In this document: positions 1 through 6,790 of the stretch, piece by piece
Numbering within the stretch: the first letter of the stretch is position 1
Layout of the letters: each line of letters starts with the position of its first letter
From: an uncultured Bacillota bacterium
Lineage (GTDB): Bacteria; Bacillota; Clostridia; Christensenellales; UBA1242
DNA length: 16,530 nucleotides
Direction of reading: 5' to 3'
Assembly: GCA_949282835.1 (NCBI GenBank)
Contig: CASDQU010000070.1
Span: 1 to 16,530 of the forward strand
Made by a program: the position numbers and the translations under genes
Notes under the pieces: model-generated
Database searches by the model: none
Told to the model about the DNA's origin: nothing
Seen by the model: only the letters and a program-made list of their open reading frames with translations

Positions 1-53
1 AGTCCTAATGATAATATGCAAAAACAAAATACAAAAAGCGATAATTTTTTCAT
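1..53 (-). CDS. Start of a gene with an N-terminal signal-peptide-like segment (partial, runs off left edge)
   Basis: Reading the minus strand, an ATG at 53-51 opens a frame that stays open to the window edge. It encodes 17 residues, MKKLSLFVFCFCILSLG: two lysines and then a hydrophobic run, the typical start of a secreted or membrane-anchored protein. A G-rich ribosome binding site (six Gs at 58-63) sits four bases before the ATG. The spacing and the signal-like start make this a credible gene start, but nothing can be said about its function. A TATAAT sequence lies at 68-73 but is too close to the ribosome binding site to be a convincing promoter. Confidence 0.6.
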   Translation of the reverse strand, partial: MKKLSLFVFCFCILSLG

Positions 54-144
54 AATTCCCCCCATTAATTATAGAATAACACAATTTAAAAATAAAAACC
101 AAATAAATTTTACTTTTTTAATTAATTGAATTCTTGGTTAAGGG

Positions 145-190
145 TCAGATAAAAATTTCTAGTTAAAGTTGGCATAAAAAATTTATCTGA
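145..190. repeat. Inverted repeat overlapping the 3' end of the flavoprotein gene
   Basis: TCAGATAAA at 145-153 is the exact reverse complement of 182-190. The stem can extend by three more pairs after a two-base bulge. The loop is about 20-28 bases and the right arm covers the stop codon of the minus-strand gene. There is no U-tract directly after it in the direction of transcription, so it is not a classical terminator. It may help define the transcript end or be incidental in AT-rich DNA. Confidence 0.35.
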
Positions 191-803
191 TAAAATTCGT
201 ATTTATTTTAGGCTGATATTGAGGCTTATTTATTCCCTGCTTTTTGCCCTCATCAATACACTTCAAAAGCCATGCCATATTTTGAGCAAGAGTGCGCATG
301 GTTTGCAATCCTTCCTCGTCTTGCAATACCTCACTTGGACTGTTGCCATGAACTTGATTCCAATATTGTGAAGATACAACTGGCATATTTGAAATTGTAA
401 AATATTTGTTAAGTCTGTCAAAAGTGGCGCTTGCACCCCCTCTGCGGCAGGACACTACCGCAGCTCCAAGTTTACCTGCCATGCGACCACGCGAAGAATA
501 GAAAAGCCTATCTAAAAAAGCAATAAGCGCGCCTCTTGCCCCTGCATAATATACAGGTGAGCCAATGATAAGCCCGTCAAATTCGTCAATCTCACTATTG
601 ACCTTGTTTACTAAATCGTCAAAGACACATTTGCCATTTTTTTTGCAGTAACCACAAGCTATACAATCATTAATTGCATTCATGCCAAGATATAAAATTT
701 CACTTTCAATCCCTTCCTTTTCAAGCGTCTTTTTTATCTCGCATAGAGCAGTATAAGTGCAGCCTTTTTCATGCGGACTACCATTTATCATCAAAACTTT
801 CAT
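183..803 (-). CDS. Flavodoxin-fold NAD(P)H-dependent FMN reductase / iron-sulfur flavoprotein family
   Basis: Predicted 206-residue cytoplasmic redox protein of the NADPH-dependent FMN reductase / iron-sulfur flavoprotein family. Visible marks are an N-terminal beta-strand and FMN phosphate loop (MKVLMINGSPHEKGCT, residues 1-16), the second FMN-contact segment GSPVYYAG (81-88), and a compact cysteine motif C-x2-C-x2-C-x5-C (Cys47, 50, 53, 59) of the type that binds a [4Fe-4S] cluster in Isf-like proteins. The start is set at 803 because AAAGGAGG lies just before it and MKVLMINGSP matches the family start; a longer frame to 851 has no such support. The start overlaps the stop of the upstream esterase gene as ATGA, so the two are probably translationally coupled. 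The physiological electron partner is unknown. Confidence 0.88.
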   Translation of the reverse strand: MKVLMINGSPHEKGCTYTALCEIKKTLEKEGIESEILYLGMNAINDCIACGYCKKNGKCVFDDLVNKVNSEIDEFDGLIIGSPVYYAGARGALIAFLDRLFYSSRGRMAGKLGAAVVSCRRGGASATFDRLNKYFTISNMPVVSSQYWNQVHGNSPSEVLQDEEGLQTMRTLAQNMAWLLKCIDEGKKQGINKPQYQPKINTNFIR

Positions 804-1867
804 AACTCCTCCTTTAAAATTTTTAATGCGTTTATTAAGTCCTCTTGCCAATAAAAATAATCATGAGAGCCTTTAAAAATTCTTGTAAATATATGTGGCT
901 TATCTTCAATTATCTCATTCATAATCTTGCATTTTTTAGTAATAAGCTCAATTTCTTCGCTTCCATAACTAAAATATATTCTAGGAAGTTTTTCAAAATC
1001 AATATCCTTTAAACTCTTGAAATAATCAATAATATTATCTTCCTCGTCACACCACAGTGAAGAAGATTGACAAATATATGCACCAAAATCAATTTTTTGC
1101 ATTGCCATATAAAGACCTTGAAGACCGCCCAAACTATTACCCCAAAAAATTAAATCGCTTTGCTTTTCAACTATACTTTTCCTTTTTAAAATACCAAAAA
1201 CCTCTTCGCTAAGAAATCGCAGAAAATCACTACTCATACTTAGCTCAGTTTGTCTATTTTTTTGATAAAGATAACATATGACAAAATCATTCATAAAGTC
1301 GTTAAGCTTTTCATACAGAAAACTGTCAAGTTGCATAGTGTGTCGCCAAGCTTCTCCATCAGTAACAAGAAGAGATTTGTATTTTTTCTGATTGTTATAG
1401 TTTTTAGGATATAAAATCATTATTTCGCGGTCATCATTATATATTTCACTTTTAAAGACAATCTCTTCACTTTTTAAATGTTCACTATCTTTGGGCTGGG
1501 TAACTGGCAGAATATATTGCCTTTCTCCTACTACATTTCTTTCATGGTCTATAATATGTAAAACATTTTTACAATAAATATCTTTTTTAGTCTTAGAAAT
1601 TTCTTTGCCATCTTGTAAAATAATTTCTTCTATCCAGTAAGGGCGATTGTCTAACTTATCTAAAACTTTCTCAAATAGCCAAACATTGTCTTTTATCTTT
1701 TCAAACTCATCTTGGTCTAGCACTCTTATAGCTTCTGGGCTGCTAATATAAATCATTTGTAACAATGTTTTATTTCCATCCTTGCCAACAAAAACACTTC
1801 CATTTTTCTCTAAAAATGACCTTATTTCTTTTTCAGAACTGTTTTGTAACCATTCTCTATTAATCAT
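800..1867 (-). CDS. Alpha/beta-hydrolase, enterochelin esterase (Fes)/esterase D-like
   Basis: A 355-residue protein whose C-terminal part (about residues 136-355) reads as a putative esterase of the Fes/esterase D family. It shows an IMILYPKNY strand as in the family, a nucleophile elbow GNSLGG (243-248, Ser245), a likely acid near Glu304 in YGSEE, and a histidine motif GSHDYFYW (333-340, His335) matching the GGHDxxxW pattern of enterochelin esterases. The first 135 residues form a separate domain, perhaps the beta-sandwich N-terminal domain of Fes-type enzymes, though it is too diverged for me to be certain. There is no signal peptide, so it should act in the cytoplasm. AGGAGA at 1871-1876 supports the start. 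The gene lies 60 bases downstream of tRNA-Thr with no visible terminator between, and overlaps the following flavoprotein gene by 4 bases. A siderophore role is only suggested by family resemblance. Confidence 0.75.
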   Translation of the reverse strand: MINREWLQNSSEKEIRSFLEKNGSVFVGKDGNKTLLQMIYISSPEAIRVLDQDEFEKIKDNVWLFEKVLDKLDNRPYWIEEIILQDGKEISKTKKDIYCKNVLHIIDHERNVVGERQYILPVTQPKDSEHLKSEEIVFKSEIYNDDREIMILYPKNYNNQKKYKSLLVTDGEAWRHTMQLDSFLYEKLNDFMNDFVICYLYQKNRQTELSMSSDFLRFLSEEVFGILKRKSIVEKQSDLIFWGNSLGGLQGLYMAMQKIDFGAYICQSSSLWCDEEDNIIDYFKSLKDIDFEKLPRIYFSYGSEEIELITKKCKIMNEIIEDKPHIFTRIFKGSHDYFYWQEDLINALKILKEEL

Positions 1868-1927
1868 AAGTCTCCTAAAACAATTTTTAAATAGCTATTT
1901 CCACCACTCTCCCTCTTCTATCACTTT

Positions 1928-2003
1928 TGGAGCTAACGGCGGGATTCGAACCCGCGACCTGTGCATTACGAGTGCACTGCTCTACCGACTGAGCCACGTT
2001 AGC
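1928..2003 (-). tRNA. tRNA-Thr (anticodon CGU)
   Basis: The minus strand folds into a complete 76-nt cloverleaf with encoded CCA (1930-1928). The acceptor stem is GCTAACG/CGTTAGC, the D arm GCTC...GAGC, the anticodon stem GTGCA/TGCAC with loop CTCGTAA, and the T arm GCGGG-TTCGAAT-CCCGC. The anticodon CGU (template bases 1968-1970) reads ACG, so it is threonine. The discriminator base is U. No confident promoter is visible upstream: a TATAAA at 2017-2012 is close to the mature 5' end but lacks a good -35. Confidence 0.97.
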
Positions 2004-2106
2004 AAATAAATTTTATAAATAATTCCTTTTCACTTTTTAAAACTTACTGGTCAGTTTGTTATAAACAATTTCCCCTAATTTTTTTATATATTTTCAAAAT
2101 TCTATA

Positions 2107-2159
2107 GTTATCCATTTTGCATAATACCACAAAATATAGTATTATGCGCAATAGATAAC
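2107..2159. repeat. 53-bp imperfect inverted repeat (large hairpin) between the S1 gene and tRNA-Thr
   Basis: Arms 2107-2127 and 2139-2159 (21 bases each) are reverse complements at 18 of 21 positions, with a perfect inner 9-bp part GCATAATAC/GTATTATGC, a perfect outer 6-bp part GTTATC/GATAAC and an 11-base loop. In transcription order it lies 18 bases after the stop of the S1-domain gene. It is not followed by a U-tract, so it is not a standard intrinsic terminator. It could be a 3'-end stabilising or processing hairpin, or the remnant of a small inverted-repeat element. Confidence 0.7.
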
Positions 2160-2177
2160 ACCCATAATAAGTAATTA

Positions 2178-3242
2178 CTAATTATTTTCAACTTTTATAA
2201 GTTTGAATGACACCCTCTGCTCTTCCTCATTTTTTGAAATAACTTCAACTTCTACCCTGTCGTCTAATTTGACGATTTCATATATATGCTTATGGTTTTC
2301 TTCGGTTGCATTTTTAATATGCAAAAGCCCTGTTGCGCCATTCTCTAATTTAATAATTGTACCAAATTGCAAAATTTTTATTACCACACCTTTATAAATT
2401 GCCCCTATATGCAACTCTTTAATAGCAAGCAATCTTGGACTTTGCTGAAGAGCTTTAAACGATAATGCCACCTTTTTGTTTTCTCTATCAACTTCGATAA
2501 CTTTAAAGTTATACTCTTCTCCCTCTTTTAAAATGTCGCTTACATTGTCAATATGATTATATGCTAAGTTCGATATATGAATAAAACAATCCACCCCTCC
2601 AACATCTACAAAAGCACCATAACTTAATATTTTCTTAACTTTTCCTCTGACAACTTTATTGATAAAGATTGAGTTCCAAAATAAAGCCTCGTTTGTCTCT
2701 CTAACCTTATCTTCAAGCAGCCTAATGCTTGCAATGATGTTTTTGTTTTCTTTATCAATCTCGGTAACAGTAGCTTCAAATTGTTTGCCTATTGCCTTTT
2801 TAACATCTCGTGTAGCAACAGATATTTGGTCGATAGGAATAAATATTTTATATTCTCCCATCTTTGAATAAAGTCCATCTCTTTTTGCGTCACTAACCAC
2901 AAAGGTAAATTTGCTGCCAAGCTTTAATTTATTTGCATTTTGAGTTGCTAAAATAAGGTTATCTGCTCTATCTTTTGACACTTCAAGCATACCTTCTTCA
3001 TTCTTTGATTTTGTAATTATAACTTTAAATCTATCGCCTATCTTTAAATTGTCATAATCTTCCACTTCCTCTTTTGGAAGAAAGGCGTCATTTTTGCCGC
3101 CAATATTAAAAATGCAGCCATTTTCTTTTTTTATTACCACTACTCCATCAAACATTTGACCTTGTTTGTAACTTGCAAAAGTCTTTTCAACTGCACTCAT
3201 ATCAAATTTTTCATCTATAGTTTTCTGCTTGTTATTTTCCAT
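2178..3242 (-). CDS. rpsA: S1 RNA-binding domain protein, ribosomal protein S1-like (four S1 domains)
   Basis: A 354-residue cytoplasmic RNA-binding protein made of four S1 (OB-fold) domains at about residues 27-91, 107-174, 195-264 and 279-348. Domain 3 is the most canonical (SYGAFVDVGG, then FIHISNLA); domain 2 is the most diverged. This four-domain layout and length fit the short ribosomal-protein-S1 homologues of Bacillota (YpfD type), which bind mRNA and may associate with the ribosome. In many Clostridia this protein is fused to or follows IspH; here it stands alone, with no IspH domain. It is the last gene of the gpr-to-S1 operon, 26 bases after plsC, with a modest AGAGG ribosome binding site five bases before the ATG. 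It may not be a true ribosomal subunit. Confidence 0.88.
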   Translation of the reverse strand: MENNKQKTIDEKFDMSAVEKTFASYKQGQMFDGVVVIKKENGCIFNIGGKNDAFLPKEEVEDYDNLKIGDRFKVIITKSKNEEGMLEVSKDRADNLILATQNANKLKLGSKFTFVVSDAKRDGLYSKMGEYKIFIPIDQISVATRDVKKAIGKQFEATVTEIDKENKNIIASIRLLEDKVRETNEALFWNSIFINKVVRGKVKKILSYGAFVDVGGVDCFIHISNLAYNHIDNVSDILKEGEEYNFKVIEVDRENKKVALSFKALQQSPRLLAIKELHIGAIYKGVVIKILQFGTIIKLENGATGLLHIKNATEENHKHIYEIVKLDDRVEVEVISKNEEEQRVSFKLIKVENN

Positions 3243-3268
3243 AAAAACCTCTAAAAAATATTAACAAA

Positions 3269-3877
3269 TTAATCTTTTTTTGTCAAAGATTTCAAGGCAA
3301 TATCGCGAACCTCATTCATTTTTTCTGCTATAACATTAGATGAGGCTTCCAAAGTTTCGCTATCAAGTTTTTTGCCATAAAACTCCTCAAGTGTAAATGG
3401 TTTGCCAAAATATACCTTAGTTCTATGGAACAATTTAGGCTTTCTTGATATAAACATTGGCACAAGTGGCACTTTAGCTTTTATAGCAAACATGCTTGCT
3501 CCATGTTTAACCTCTCCAAGCTGCATATTTTCATTATGTGTTCTTGTCCCTTCAGGATAAATAACCAGTTTTTTGCCATCTTTTAATACCTTTAATGATT
3601 GCTTTATAGCTGTTACATCACTAGAATTTCTGTCTATTTTGATAGCGCCCATCTTTTTTATAAACCAACCAAAAAGTTTATTTTTGAAAAGTTCTTTCTT
3701 GGCTAAAAAATATTTTTTCTCCCAAGTATTTATAATTAAAAGTACCGAATCGGTATTTGATGTATGATTGCTTACAATTAAACATGGACCTTTTGGCAAA
3801 TTTTCCTTTCCATAAAACTTTGCTGGAAACAATATCTTAACTGGCAATGCCGCTATAATTTGAATAAAATGAAACAT
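3269..3877 (-). CDS. plsC: 1-acyl-sn-glycerol-3-phosphate acyltransferase
   Basis: A 202-residue membrane-associated acyltransferase that adds the second acyl chain to lysophosphatidic acid, giving phosphatidic acid for phospholipid synthesis. All family motifs are visible: NHTSNTD (37-43), containing the catalytic H-x4-D pair His38/Asp43; GAIKIDR (77-83); YPEGTR (107-112), which binds the glycerol-phosphate substrate; and VPLVPMFI (136-143). The N-terminal hydrophobic stretch FIQIIAALPVKILF likely dips into the membrane. AGGAGG directly upstream fixes the start. It sits 60 bases after rluB and 26 bases before the S1 gene. In clostridial relatives cmk usually precedes plsC and ispH follows it; both are absent here. 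Confidence 0.95.
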   Translation of the reverse strand: MFHFIQIIAALPVKILFPAKFYGKENLPKGPCLIVSNHTSNTDSVLLIINTWEKKYFLAKKELFKNKLFGWFIKKMGAIKIDRNSSDVTAIKQSLKVLKDGKKLVIYPEGTRTHNENMQLGEVKHGASMFAIKAKVPLVPMFISRKPKLFHRTKVYFGKPFTLEEFYGKKLDSETLEASSNVIAEKMNEVRDIALKSLTKKD

Positions 3878-3937
3878 GTCCCCTCCTCTTTCTCTTATAT
3901 TTTTAATGGGTGTTTTTATATATTCTCTTATTCTATC

Positions 3938-4645
3938 CTATTTTTCTCTTACAAGGCTATTGAGTTCTTGCTCGGTAAGGTCGCGCCATTCTCCCCTTTT
4001 CATACCGCCAAGCAAGACTTTGCCTATTCGCACCCTCTTTAACAACTTGATTTCTTTACCTATTGCCTCAAACATATGCCGAATTTGTCTGTTTAACCCT
4101 TCATCAATAACTACCGAAAGCTTTGTAATATTATTTTCAAAGCCTATTTTGGTCACTTTTGCACTCGGCATCCGCTCTCCGTCAATTACCACACCCTTTC
4201 TTAATACAGCAAGCTCGCTCTCCTTCACCTCGCCTATCACATTGACACGATATTCTTTCTCAATAGAAAAACGCGGATGTGCGACTTGATTTGCAAAATC
4301 GCCGTCATTAGTCAAAATTATAAGACCTTCTGTATTGTAATCAAGCCTGCCGATTGAAAAAAGTCGCTGGTCACTATCTACTAGTTGATAGATGGTCTTC
4401 CTGCCTTTTTCATCGTTTGCACTACAAGCATAACCTTTTGGCTTGTTTAATTTTATATATACAAAAGAAGAAGGAAGAGTTATAACCTTTCCCTCTACTT
4501 TGACCTTATCTTTTTTCTCATTTATAACACTGCCAAGAGCTGTTACGATTTTACCATTGACTGTCACTTTGCCCTCTTGAATTATCTGTTCACACTTTCG
4601 TCTTGAGGCAACTCCGCTATTACTTAAAAATTTGTTTAATCTCAT
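3938..4645 (-). CDS. rluB: 23S rRNA pseudouridine synthase, RluB/RsuA family
   Basis: A 235-residue rRNA-modifying enzyme that converts a specific uridine to pseudouridine. An N-terminal S4 RNA-binding domain (about 1-60, starting MRLNKFLSNSGVASRRKCE) is followed by the catalytic domain with the family signature GRLDYNTEGLIILTNDGD at 99-116; Asp102 is the expected catalytic aspartate. The RluB assignment (23S rRNA U2605 in E. coli numbering) rests on its place in this cluster and on overall resemblance. RsuA or RluE/F-type specificity cannot be excluded. The ATG begins one base after the TGA of dacF, so translation is probably coupled; only a weak GGTGA precedes it. Confidence 0.92.
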   Translation of the reverse strand: MRLNKFLSNSGVASRRKCEQIIQEGKVTVNGKIVTALGSVINEKKDKVKVEGKVITLPSSFVYIKLNKPKGYACSANDEKGRKTIYQLVDSDQRLFSIGRLDYNTEGLIILTNDGDFANQVAHPRFSIEKEYRVNVIGEVKESELAVLRKGVVIDGERMPSAKVTKIGFENNITKLSVVIDEGLNRQIRHMFEAIGKEIKLLKRVRIGKVLLGGMKRGEWRDLTEQELNSLVREK

Positions 4646-4646
4646 T

Positions 4647-5789
4647 TCACCATTGCTCTATTAGGTCTTTTAGTTTTTGCCAAATAGAGTTTCTCCTTAC
4701 ATTTCCCATTGTATAAACTTTTTCACAAAAATGCAAGTTTTTATCAATAAAAATTTTAATCTCTCCCACTTCGCTGCCCTTTGTCACTGGTGCTTCTATC
4801 TCTTTTTGTATGTTATAAACATATTTCACCTTTTTAAACTCCTCTACTTTAAGAGGATATAAATATTTTTGATAAGTGCCTATTTGAATATAATCTTTTT
4901 CTCCCTCTTTTACTTTTATTTTGTCAATATATGAGTAGCCGCTTGTTAAATCTATCAAATGATATTCTTCAAAAGCTTTATTTAATAGCGCGCCAGCCTC
5001 TTCAAACATAGGCCCGCAATTTAAAACCACACAAACCACCGTCATCTCATCCCGAGTGCAGCTGCCAACATAACAACGCCCTGCATCATCGGTAAAGCCT
5101 GTTTTAACACCATCACAGCCCTCTAAACTTGTTAAAAGTTTATTTTTATTTTTTAAATATCTTGTCTTACCTTCTGCATTAGTTATTTTAATATTTTTAG
5201 TAGATACTATCTCTCTAAAAGTCTCGTTTTGCATTGCATAACTTGTTATAAGTGCAAGGTCATAAGCAGTTGTATAGTGACTTTTAGAATCAAGCCCATG
5301 AGTATTATCAAAATGAGTATTGTTTGCACCTATTTTCTTTGCAGTTTCATTCATAAGATTTACAAAGGCTTTATCACTTCCGCTAATTTGTTCTCCTATG
5401 GCTACTGAGGCATCATTGCCTGATATTAGCATAAGACCATATAATAAATCTCTCATTGTAAACACTTCGCCTTTCCTTAAATATAAACTTGTTCCGCTTA
5501 TGCCCACTGCCTTAGGAGAAATTTCAAATGATTTATCAAGGTTATCACAATTTTCAATCGCTGTTATTGCTGTCATAATTTTTGTTGTACTTGCCATTGG
5601 AAGATGCTTGTCCATATCTTTACTATAAAGCACTCTTTTTGAACTTGCTTCCATTGTACACATTGATTTGGCACTTGTGAGGCTGCCATCTGCCATTGTT
5701 AAAACTTTTATGCCACTATAAAGAAAGGAGAAAAGAAAAAGAAGCGCAAATAGCAAAGATAAAATTGAAATTATATTACCCCTCTTCAT
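4647..5789 (-). CDS. dacF: D-alanyl-D-alanine carboxypeptidase (PBP5/DacF family)
   Basis: A 380-residue extracytoplasmic serine carboxypeptidase that removes the terminal D-Ala from peptidoglycan stem peptides. It has an N-terminal signal or anchor segment (about 5-25, very hydrophobic) and then the three penicillin-binding motifs S-T-T-K (67-70, nucleophile Ser67), SGN (123-125) and KTG (229-231). A PBP5-like C-terminal beta domain follows (about 285-355), and the end is an amphipathic helix (NSIWQKLKDLIEQW) of the sort that tethers these enzymes to the membrane. The start at 5789 is preferred over 5828 because AGAGGG lies just before it and the signal peptide then has normal length. It overlaps ytfJ by 14 bases. 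Clustering with gpr and ytfJ suggests a part in spore cortex formation, as for DacF/DacB, but a vegetative role is possible. Confidence 0.93.
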   Translation of the reverse strand: MKRGNIISILSLLFALLFLFSFLYSGIKVLTMADGSLTSAKSMCTMEASSKRVLYSKDMDKHLPMASTTKIMTAITAIENCDNLDKSFEISPKAVGISGTSLYLRKGEVFTMRDLLYGLMLISGNDASVAIGEQISGSDKAFVNLMNETAKKIGANNTHFDNTHGLDSKSHYTTAYDLALITSYAMQNETFREIVSTKNIKITNAEGKTRYLKNKNKLLTSLEGCDGVKTGFTDDAGRCYVGSCTRDEMTVVCVVLNCGPMFEEAGALLNKAFEEYHLIDLTSGYSYIDKIKVKEGEKDYIQIGTYQKYLYPLKVEEFKKVKYVYNIQKEIEAPVTKGSEVGEIKIFIDKNLHFCEKVYTMGNVRRNSIWQKLKDLIEQW

Positions 5790-6195
5790 CTTCTTCCCTC
5801 TCTCCATTTGCATATGCAGAAGTATCATTGATTTTATTTAAAAGCGTGTTAAACATATTTAACACTGTTTGATATAGCGATTTATTTTCAACATTTATAA
5901 ATTTTACCTCACCGTTGCTTTCAATCAAAAATCCTACCGGCGTAACACTCATGCCGCCGCTTGAACCTCCTGCCATAGGAAAATGATTGGCAACTCTCCT
6001 TGCTGATAAATCGGCATATTCTCCACCGCCCACGACATAGCCAACGGTTACCTTAGAAATTGGAATTATAACCGTTCCATCTTCAGTTTCAACCTTTTCG
6101 CCGATAACTGTAGAGCTGTCTACAATCGTCTTTATTTTCTCCATTGCGCCATCTATGAGATTGTAAATAGAATCATTGCCACTATAAAATTTCAT
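5776..6195 (-). CDS. ytfJ: Sporulation protein YtfJ (GerW family)
   Basis: A 139-residue protein of the GerW/YtfJ family, which in Bacillus is made in the forespore and is needed for normal germination; its biochemical activity is not established. Family marks are the N-terminal helix LIDGAMEKIKTIVDSSTVIG (13-32), the strand segment DGTVIIPISKVTVGYVVGGGEY (39-60), the glycine-rich AGGSSGGMSVTPVGFLI (75-91), and a C-terminal helix (about 106-123) followed by an acidic tail. AAAGGAGA upstream supports the start. It lies 40 bases after the DUF2953 gene and overlaps dacF by 14 bases. DUF2953-ytfJ-dac adjacency is common in spore formers and supports the call. Confidence 0.92.
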   Translation of the reverse strand: MKFYSGNDSIYNLIDGAMEKIKTIVDSSTVIGEKVETEDGTVIIPISKVTVGYVVGGGEYADLSARRVANHFPMAGGSSGGMSVTPVGFLIESNGEVKFINVENKSLYQTVLNMFNTLLNKINDTSAYANGEREEDEEG

Positions 6196-6235
6196 AAATT
6201 CTCCTTTTTATACTCCTTGAGATTGACTTTTAACT

Positions 6236-6790
6236 TTAGCTAATGTCTTTCCTTTTTTTCTTAGTTAGAATAACCGAATTAAGCCAAGAATATACAATAT
6301 CAAATAAAGAAATTGAAATGACGCATTTTATTGCAAATTGTAATACTTTTCTATTGTAAGAGATTGTATCGTTCAGTTCTAAGCTGGCTGTTGGCTTGAC
6401 ATTTTTTATTTTTGCATACAAGTAAACTACTATAAAATTGATATGTCCGCTCACCATAGCCGCCCTAAACGCATCATCTAGACCTATGTTATAAAAAAGC
6501 TCAATCTTCTTTAATCTTGTCTTATTGGTAAGCTGCTTTAAAAAAATCTTCAAAAAGATAATTTCTTTCCCTTGAAAGTCTATCTCTTGGCTATCTATAG
6601 CCTCCTCTTTTTTGGTGATTATTTTATCTTTTTTTATCCAAATCATTTGATGAGTTACTTTAAAGCCATATAGAAAAGCACCTACTGCACCAGACATATC
6701 AAGTAAATTAAAGGAAAGTCTTGCCTCAAGTTTTATAGGCAAAAACAATAGGCATATAATGACAAAAGGTATAAATAAATAGTAATTCAT
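6236..6790 (-). CDS. DUF2953 family membrane-associated protein
   Basis: A 184-residue protein of unknown function. It starts with a hydrophobic membrane segment (about 3-17, YYLFIPFVIICLLFLP), then the KLEARLSFN...GAFLYGFKV region typical of DUF2953, a charged middle part rich in Lys/Glu, and a second hydrophobic stretch near 152-170. DUF2953 members usually sit just before ytfJ in spore-forming Bacillota, as here, which suggests a sporulation-linked envelope role; that is an inference from location only. The ATG overlaps the TGA of gpr by four bases (ATGA), with GAGGTG just upstream as ribosome binding site. Confidence 0.75.
   Translation of the reverse strand: MNYYLFIPFVIICLLFLPIKLEARLSFNLLDMSGAVGAFLYGFKVTHQMIWIKKDKIITKKEEAIDSQEIDFQGKEIIFLKIFLKQLTNKTRLKKIELFYNIGLDDAFRAAMVSGHINFIVVYLYAKIKNVKPTASLELNDTISYNRKVLQFAIKCVISISLFDIVYSWLNSVILTKKKRKDIS

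Noticed and set aside
68..73. TATAAT on the minus strand as a promoter for the gene at 1-53
   Set aside because: The predicted transcription start would fall inside the ribosome binding site and there is no good -35; likely chance in AT-rich DNA.
1889..1900. 12-base palindrome AAATAGCTATTT between tRNA-Thr and the esterase gene
   Set aside because: Six-pair palindrome with no loop and no U-tract; too weak to call an operator or terminator.
1782..2009. Plus-strand frame ending in a GGIRTRDLCITSALLYRLSH-like sequence
   Set aside because: This is the well-known false protein produced by translating the complement of a tRNA gene; it covers tRNA-Thr and the 5' end of the esterase gene.
5790..5828. 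Longer start for the dacF gene at 5828
   Set aside because: It would add 13 polar residues before the signal peptide and overlap ytfJ by 53 bases; the start at 5789 has a ribosome binding site and a normal signal peptide.
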